A stretch of 17,945 bases of DNA from Anaerolineaceae bacterium UBA700 (GTDB taxonomy: Bacteria; Chloroflexota; Anaerolineae; Anaerolineales; Anaerolineaceae): NCBI GenBank assembly GCA_002298885.1, contig DBMK01000094.1, positions 1-17,945 on the forward strand, written 5' to 3'. Position 1 is the stretch's first letter, and each line of letters opens with the position of its first letter. The position numbers and the translations under genes are program-made. Positions 14,348 through 17,945 of this stretch are shown in pieces. The notes under the pieces were generated by a model, which was not told where the DNA came from, searched no databases, and saw only the letters and a program-made list of their open reading frames with translations.

Positions 14348-16300
14348 ATGAAAATCTTGGTCTGCATCAAGCAGGTTCCGCATACCGAAGAATTGAAGTT
14401 CGACCTGGCCAGCCGCAGGCTGGTGCGCGAGGGGGTCGAGAACGAGATCAATCCGTTCGACCGCCGGGCTATTACGGCCGCGGTGCAGTGGACCCAGCAG
14501 CACGGGGGCTCAGTGGTGGCCATCACCATGGGGCCGCCCCAGGCCTACCGGGCGCTGGTGGAAGCGCTGGCCATGGGCTGCGACCGGGCGGTGCATCTGC
14601 TGGGCAGCGAGTTTGCCGGCGCAGACTCGCTGGCCACCTCCCGCGCCCTGGCAGCGGCCTGCCGCAAGCTGGAGTTCGACCTGATCGTGTGCGGCAAATA
14701 CAGCACCGACGCCGAAACGGCCCAGGTGCCGCCGATGCTGGCCGAGCTGCTCGACCTGCCCCAGGTGACCGGGGTGACCGCAGTTGAATTTGCCCCCGAC
14801 CTGCGCATGTTGACCGCTCAGCGCGAGGTCGACGACGGCTTCGACACCGTCCGCTGCCCGCTGCCGGCGCTGTTGAGTGTGGGCGAGCGCCTGGTAAAGC
14901 CGCTCAAGGTTGGCCCGGAGGAGCTGGAGCCGGCGCGCCTGAAGCCGGTTGAGGTGTGGGGAGCGGCCGACCTGCCCGCCCACGGGCGCAATGCCGGCCA
15001 ATACGGCGCGGCCGGTTCGCCGACGACGGTTGGCGAGATTTACAGCATCGAGCCGGAACGCCGGCATATCGTGCGTAATGCCTCGGACGGACTGCGCCAG
15101 GTGGTGCAGGCTACCCTGCAGGACCTGGCCGAGCGCGGGGCGTTCGACGCGGAGGGCGAAGAGCTTCTCCTGGCCCCGCCCCCTGAAATGGAAAGTGCCG
15201 CGCACCACGTAACGCCGCGCTCGCTGGCCCATCTGCTCACCCGCCACCCGGCTGGCCCGCACCTCGCTGCGCACGGTGAGCCCGAGGACGAAAAAACGCG
15301 CCTGGCTCGCCAGCGCGCCATCTGGGTGGTGGCCGAGTTGGCCGGCGACAAGGTCCGCCCCGTGACGCTGGAAATGCTGTGGCGGGCGCACGAGCTGGCG
15401 CGCCTCCTGGGCGGTGAGGCGGTGGGCGTGCTGATCGGCTACAACGTGCGCAAATATGCCCCGATCCTGGCTGCCTACGGGGCGGCGCGGGTGTACGTGG
15501 CCGATTCAGCCGCCCTGGACCCGTACAATGCCGAGACCTATACTGCCGTGCTGGCCGAGGGCATCCGCCTGCACGACCCAATGGCAGTGCTGATGCCGTC
15601 TACCGCCGACGGGCGCGACCTGGCGCCGCGCCTGGCCGCCCACCTGGGCGCCGGCCTGACCGGCGATTGTATCGGGTTGGAGCTGGACGAGCAATTGCGC
15701 CTGGTGCAGCTCAAGCCGGCCTTCGGCGGGCTGGTCGTAGCACCCATCCTCAGCCGTACCCGCCCGGTGCTTGCCACTATCCGCCCGGGGGTGCTGCGCC
15801 GCCCCGTGCCTGATTTTGGACGTCCGGCAGCCATGGAATACCTGCCGGTGGACGCCGCAGTGGGGGCAGCCCGCACCCTGGTGGTAGCCAGCGAGCGCAA
15901 CGCCGACGCCGGCCTGCGCCTGGACAGCGCCGGCATTATCCTGGGAGTGGGGATGGGCGTGGGCGGCCCCGAGCACCTGCCCGAGGTGCAGGCCCTGGCG
16001 GATGCCCTGGGGGCCACCGTAGGCGCCACGCGCAAGGTGGTCGATTCCGGCTGGCTGCCGCGCCAGGTGCAAATTGGCCTGACGGGCCGTTCTGTGTCGC
16101 CGCGCCTGTACGTAGCCCTGGGCACCAGCGGCAAGGCCAACCACATGGTTGGGGTGCGCCGGGCTGGGCTGATCCTGGCGATCAACAACGATCCCCAGGC
16201 CGAGATTTTCAAGCACAGCGATTATGGCATCGTGGGCGACGTGTTGGAGGTGGCCAAGGTTTTGGCGGAAGAAGCTAGGACCGTGAAACGTGAAGCGTGA
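14348..16300 (+). CDS. Electron transfer flavoprotein, fused beta-alpha subunits (EtfB-EtfA)
   Basis: This single 650-residue chain joins the two usual ETF subunits, beta first. Residues 1-about 255 match EtfB: MKILVCIKQVPHT, INPFDRRAI, CGKYSTDAETAQVPPMLAE, then REVDDGFDTVRCPLPALLSVGERL. A linker of about 60 residues (260-320), Ala/Glu/His-rich, leads to EtfA. EtfA includes RAIWVVAEL, DGRDLAPRLAAHLGAGLTGDC and the FAD-binding C-terminal domain: TRKVVDSGWLPRQVQIGLTGRSVSPRLYVALGTSG (561-595), then AINNDPQAEIFKHSDYGIVGD. ETF carries electrons from flavin dehydrogenases (acyl-CoA, amine) to a quinone oxidoreductase. No ETF-QO or acyl-CoA dehydrogenase lies nearby. The last residues (VKREA) and stop come from a heptamer tandem repeat. 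A GAGG motif precedes ATG 14348. Confidence 0.94.
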   Translation: MKILVCIKQVPHTEELKFDLASRRLVREGVENEINPFDRRAITAAVQWTQQHGGSVVAITMGPPQAYRALVEALAMGCDRAVHLLGSEFAGADSLATSRALAAACRKLEFDLIVCGKYSTDAETAQVPPMLAELLDLPQVTGVTAVEFAPDLRMLTAQREVDDGFDTVRCPLPALLSVGERLVKPLKVGPEELEPARLKPVEVWGAADLPAHGRNAGQYGAAGSPTTVGEIYSIEPERRHIVRNASDGLRQVVQATLQDLAERGAFDAEGEELLLAPPPEMESAAHHVTPRSLAHLLTRHPAGPHLAAHGEPEDEKTRLARQRAIWVVAELAGDKVRPVTLEMLWRAHELARLLGGEAVGVLIGYNVRKYAPILAAYGAARVYVADSAALDPYNAETYTAVLAEGIRLHDPMAVLMPSTADGRDLAPRLAAHLGAGLTGDCIGLELDEQLRLVQLKPAFGGLVVAPILSRTRPVLATIRPGVLRRPVPDFGRPAAMEYLPVDAAVGAARTLVVASERNADAGLRLDSAGIILGVGMGVGGPEHLPEVQALADALGATVGATRKVVDSGWLPRQVQIGLTGRSVSPRLYVALGTSGKANHMVGVRRAGLILAINNDPQAEIFKHSDYGIVGDVLEVAKVLAEEARTVKREA

Positions 16301-16306
16301 AACGTG
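16282..16306. repeat. Heptamer tandem repeat at the ETF stop codon
   Basis: CGTGAA(A/G) is repeated three and a half times (units begin 16282, 16289, 16296, 16303). The ETF stop TGA at 16298-16300 is formed by the third unit, and the unit length of 7 puts stops in more than one frame. Confidence 0.8.
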
Positions 16307-16338
16307 TAGGTTAGGTTGAGCGGAGCGAACCCCCAACA

Positions 16339-16387
16339 ATCCGCGAATTATCACGAATTGTAATTAGAATTAGTGAAATTCGCGGAT
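16339..16387. repeat. Short palindromic repeat C (CGAA family)
   Basis: Perfect 11-bp outer arms ATCCGCGAATT (16339-16349) and AATTCGCGGAT (16377-16387) enclose a 27-nt centre containing TCACGAATT and AATTAGTGA. It has the family ends but lacks the middle two CGAA units, so it looks like an internally deleted member. Confidence 0.75.
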
Positions 16388-16404
16388 GAAAAACAGGGAA
16401 GGTG

Positions 16405-17292
16405 ATGAAAGCTAGTATCTGGTCTGTATTGGTGCGGTGGGGATTAATTGTGGCGCTGATCGCTGTTATATACGTTGGCGTAGACGGCTTGCGCCGGCTG
16501 CTGGTGCCTGTCCCCGTGCCGGGGCACGGGCAGACGGCGGTTCCGGCCACCATGACCGCTTTTCCACCCGGCGAAATCCACCAGGCCCTGGCCTCCGGGC
16601 TGCGTATCGAAGAATACGCCCTCGAAAGCGCCCCCAGCTCCGAGCCGCTCACCTTTACCCCGCTCCAGGGCGCCAGGCCGGAAATCTTCTTTCTACCGTC
16701 CACGCCGCTCAAGACCTACCCCGGCCAGTCCTTCGACGCCTCAGGCCACCTGACCAGTTCGGTGGTGGTCGGGAATGACACCATCACCGTCACCCAGGTC
16801 GAGGGCGATGGGACCGCCCTGGGGCACGGCGCGGCCATGCAGGTGGCGCGTAACGGCCAGGTGATCGAGACCCTGCAGGCGGGTGACAGCAGCCCGATCG
16901 GCACGCTGCGCGGCCTGTGGACCTACGCCGGACATTGGGTGTTGGAGATTGCCTACGTCACCAACCACACCGGGGCGGACAACAGTATTTTGTCCGAAGC
17001 AGCCGGGCGGATCTTCCTGGACGGGACGCTGCTGAACGAGCGCCAGAATTACCAGGAGGCTTTCGGCTTCCAGACCATGAACGGCAGGCCGTTTTACTTT
17101 TTCAAGCGCGACGGCCGCATCCACGTTGCCTACGATGGCCAGGAGGTGCTGCTGGGATACGCGCAGATCCCGCATTACGGCTGCTGCAGCGCGGCCGCGC
17201 TCAACCCGCGTGGCTACGAAGATGGTGTGACTTTTTTCGCCCAGCGCGACGGCCGCTGGTACTACGTGGGCATCGGCATCACAAGGAATTAA
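16405..17292 (+). CDS. Membrane-anchored extracytoplasmic protein of unknown function
   Basis: No family is recognised for this 295-residue protein. It has one N-terminal membrane segment (about 6-27, VRWGLIVALIAVIYVGVDGL) followed by a short basic stretch (RRL). This suggests a signal anchor with the remainder outside the cytoplasm. The rest is beta-rich and looks folded, with no Cys until the adjacent pair in HYGCCSAAALNPRGYEDGV (about 250-270), which could form a vicinal disulfide or a metal site. The motifs FYFFKRDGRIHVAYDGQ and FFAQRDGRWYYVGIG resemble each other and may be two strands of a repeated fold. ATG 16405 is preferred over GTG 16402, as GGGAAGG lies just upstream. Repeats bound it on both sides. 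Confidence 0.7.
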   Translation: MKASIWSVLVRWGLIVALIAVIYVGVDGLRRLLVPVPVPGHGQTAVPATMTAFPPGEIHQALASGLRIEEYALESAPSSEPLTFTPLQGARPEIFFLPSTPLKTYPGQSFDASGHLTSSVVVGNDTITVTQVEGDGTALGHGAAMQVARNGQVIETLQAGDSSPIGTLRGLWTYAGHWVLEIAYVTNHTGADNSILSEAAGRIFLDGTLLNERQNYQEAFGFQTMNGRPFYFFKRDGRIHVAYDGQEVLLGYAQIPHYGCCSAAALNPRGYEDGVTFFAQRDGRWYYVGIGITRN

Positions 17293-17298
17293 ATCTTT

Positions 17299-17390
17299 TC
17301 CACGAATTACACGAATTTAAACGAATGAGCGCGAATTTTATATAAATTAAATTCGCGCTCATTCGTTTAAATTCGTGGAATTCGCGGATA
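17299..17390. repeat. Palindromic repeat D with perfect 29-bp arms
   Basis: The best-preserved member of the family. The arm 17310-17338 is exactly complementary to 17349-17377 around a 10-nt AT-only loop. The left half carries CGA motifs at 17302, 17311, 17321 and 17331 (first base of ACGA/GCGA), spaced 9-10-10. The right end continues with AATTCGCGGATAAA, as in repeats B and C. Confidence 0.9.
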
Positions 17391-17439
17391 AATTTGATCA
17401 ATGCTAGATTTAATGTTTGTGCGCGATAATGCGGGAAAA

Positions 17440-17535
17440 GCAGTTTACAGTAAACAGTTTACAGTAGGCCGAAAGCAGTCGTCTGTAGTCTGTGGTTTGT
17501 GGTCTTTAAACTGTAAACTGTGCACTGTAAACTGC
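17440..17535. repeat. TTTACAGT inverted repeat cluster
   Basis: GCAGTTTACAGT (17440-17451) is the exact complement of 17524-17535. Further copies of the same motif lie inside (CAGTTTACAGT near 17456-17466, AAACTGTAAACTGT at 17508-17521). The centre (GTCTGTAGTCTGTGGTTTGTG) is a degenerate GTNTGT run. The same motif flanks repeats A and B. An open frame running through it from 17401 is not a credible gene. Confidence 0.8.
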
Positions 17536-17550
17536 CCTAAGGAGGTTACC

Positions 17551-17904
17551 ATGATCAAGGTAAAACGCGCCTACACCCCGTTGGAGGCGGGCGATGGGTT
17601 GCGCTACCTGGTGGACCGGGTGTGGCCGCGGGGGGTCAAGCGGGCCGACCTGTCTGTGGAGGACTGGGTGCGCGATGCCGCCCCGAGTGACGATCTGCGC
17701 CAGTGGTTTGGACACGATCCAATCCGTTGGGAAGAATTCAAGCAGCGCTATTTTGCGGAGCTGGAACTCAAGCCGTCCGCCTGGCAGCCGCTGCTGGAAG
17801 CCGCCCGCAGCGGGACGGTGACTCTTATCTACAGCGCCCGCGACGAGCAGCACAACCAGGCCGTGGCTTTGAAGGAGTTCCTCGATAAAAAAGGCCAGGC
17901 TTAA
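17551..17904 (+). CDS. DUF488 (YeaO-like) family protein
   Basis: This small cytoplasmic protein of 117 residues matches the DUF488/YeaO family along its full length (usual length about 115-120). Signatures are RYLVDRVWPRGVKRADLSVEDWVRDAAPSDDLRQWFGHDP (18-57), WEEFKQRYFAEL (60-71) and the C-terminal TLIYSARDEQHNQAVALKEFL (91-111). The biochemical function of the family is not established. ATG 17551 is fixed by a strong AAGGAGG at 17539-17545 with 5-bp spacing; an in-frame upstream ATG at 17401 would add residues translated from repeat sequence and is rejected. It stands alone between repeats, and the stop abuts repeat E. Confidence 0.93.
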   Translation: MIKVKRAYTPLEAGDGLRYLVDRVWPRGVKRADLSVEDWVRDAAPSDDLRQWFGHDPIRWEEFKQRYFAELELKPSAWQPLLEAARSGTVTLIYSARDEQHNQAVALKEFLDKKGQA

Positions 17905-17945
17905 CCGCGAATTACACGAATTTTAACGAACGGGCACGAATTTAT
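17905..17945. repeat. Palindromic repeat E, left half, cut by window end
   Basis: It starts CCGCGAATTACACGAATT immediately after the DUF488 stop codon. CGA motifs lie at 17907, 17916, 17926 and 17936 (first base of GCGA/ACGA), again 9-10-10. It is the left half of the same family; the right half lies beyond the window. Confidence 0.8.

Noticed and set aside
17401..17550. N-terminal extension of the DUF488 protein, or a separate ORF, from ATG 17401
   Set aside because: The translated extension is almost entirely TTTACAGT repeat sequence, and the family start fits ATG 17551 with a strong AAGGAGG.

Overview
The window looks like a piece of a bacterial chromosome, most likely from Chloroflexota (Anaerolineae-like). 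This is an inference from several cues seen together: GC-rich coding sequence with AT-rich intergenic palindromes, a lipoprotein with a Val/Thr-rich linker ending in a TPTP motif, secreted proteins with an SGNYALDWF-type repeat and a hydrophobic ILIPVIRK-like tail, and a single-chain electron transfer flavoprotein. No phage, plasmid, CRISPR, tRNA or rRNA feature was seen.

Layout. Positions 1-241 hold hairpins but no convincing gene. From 242 to 2302 (+) lie a soluble GAF-domain sensor histidine kinase and an OmpR-type response regulator, closed by a textbook terminator. Next (+) are NADP-type glutamate dehydrogenase (2507-3880) and a large protein with a lone PEP-synthase/PPDK-type ATP-grasp domain (4008-6548). 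The minus strand then carries, from right to left, a two-gene secreted-protein unit (11947-10429), a three-gene methyltransferase unit (10125-7857) and a Kelch-repeat lipoprotein (7736-6555). From 12223 onward everything is on the plus strand: 6-phosphogluconate dehydrogenase, a cation diffusion facilitator, an EtfB-EtfA fusion, an unknown membrane-anchored protein and a DUF488 (YeaO-like) protein.

The most striking element is a complete Mg2+-sensing M-box (ykoK) riboswitch on the minus strand at 10378-10219. It has a good sigma70-type promoter upstream (10424-10397) and an intrinsic terminator downstream (10178-10141). The terminator ends just before the ribosome binding site of an isoprenylcysteine-carboxyl-methyltransferase (ICMT)-like membrane protein. 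M-boxes classically control Mg2+ transporters. Here the downstream unit is ICMT-like / class I leucine-carboxyl-methyltransferase-like / ICMT-like, with no transporter. The 3' strand of aptamer helix P1 can pair over 10 bp with the 5' arm of the terminator, so the off-switch can be traced in the sequence. A working hypothesis is that low Mg2+ induces methylation of a membrane component, for example lipid headgroups, to offset loss of Mg2+ bridging.

A second theme is repeats. Every gap between plus-strand genes from 13129 to the right edge holds a member of one AT-rich palindromic family, built from CGAA motifs spaced 9-10-10 bp. Some are flanked by TTTACAGT inverted repeats, and in two cases repeat sequence supplies the 3' end and stop codon of the gene. 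Two other palindromes sharing a GCGAGG(C/A)ATGCCTCGC core sit directly after the stop codons of the two ICMT-like genes.
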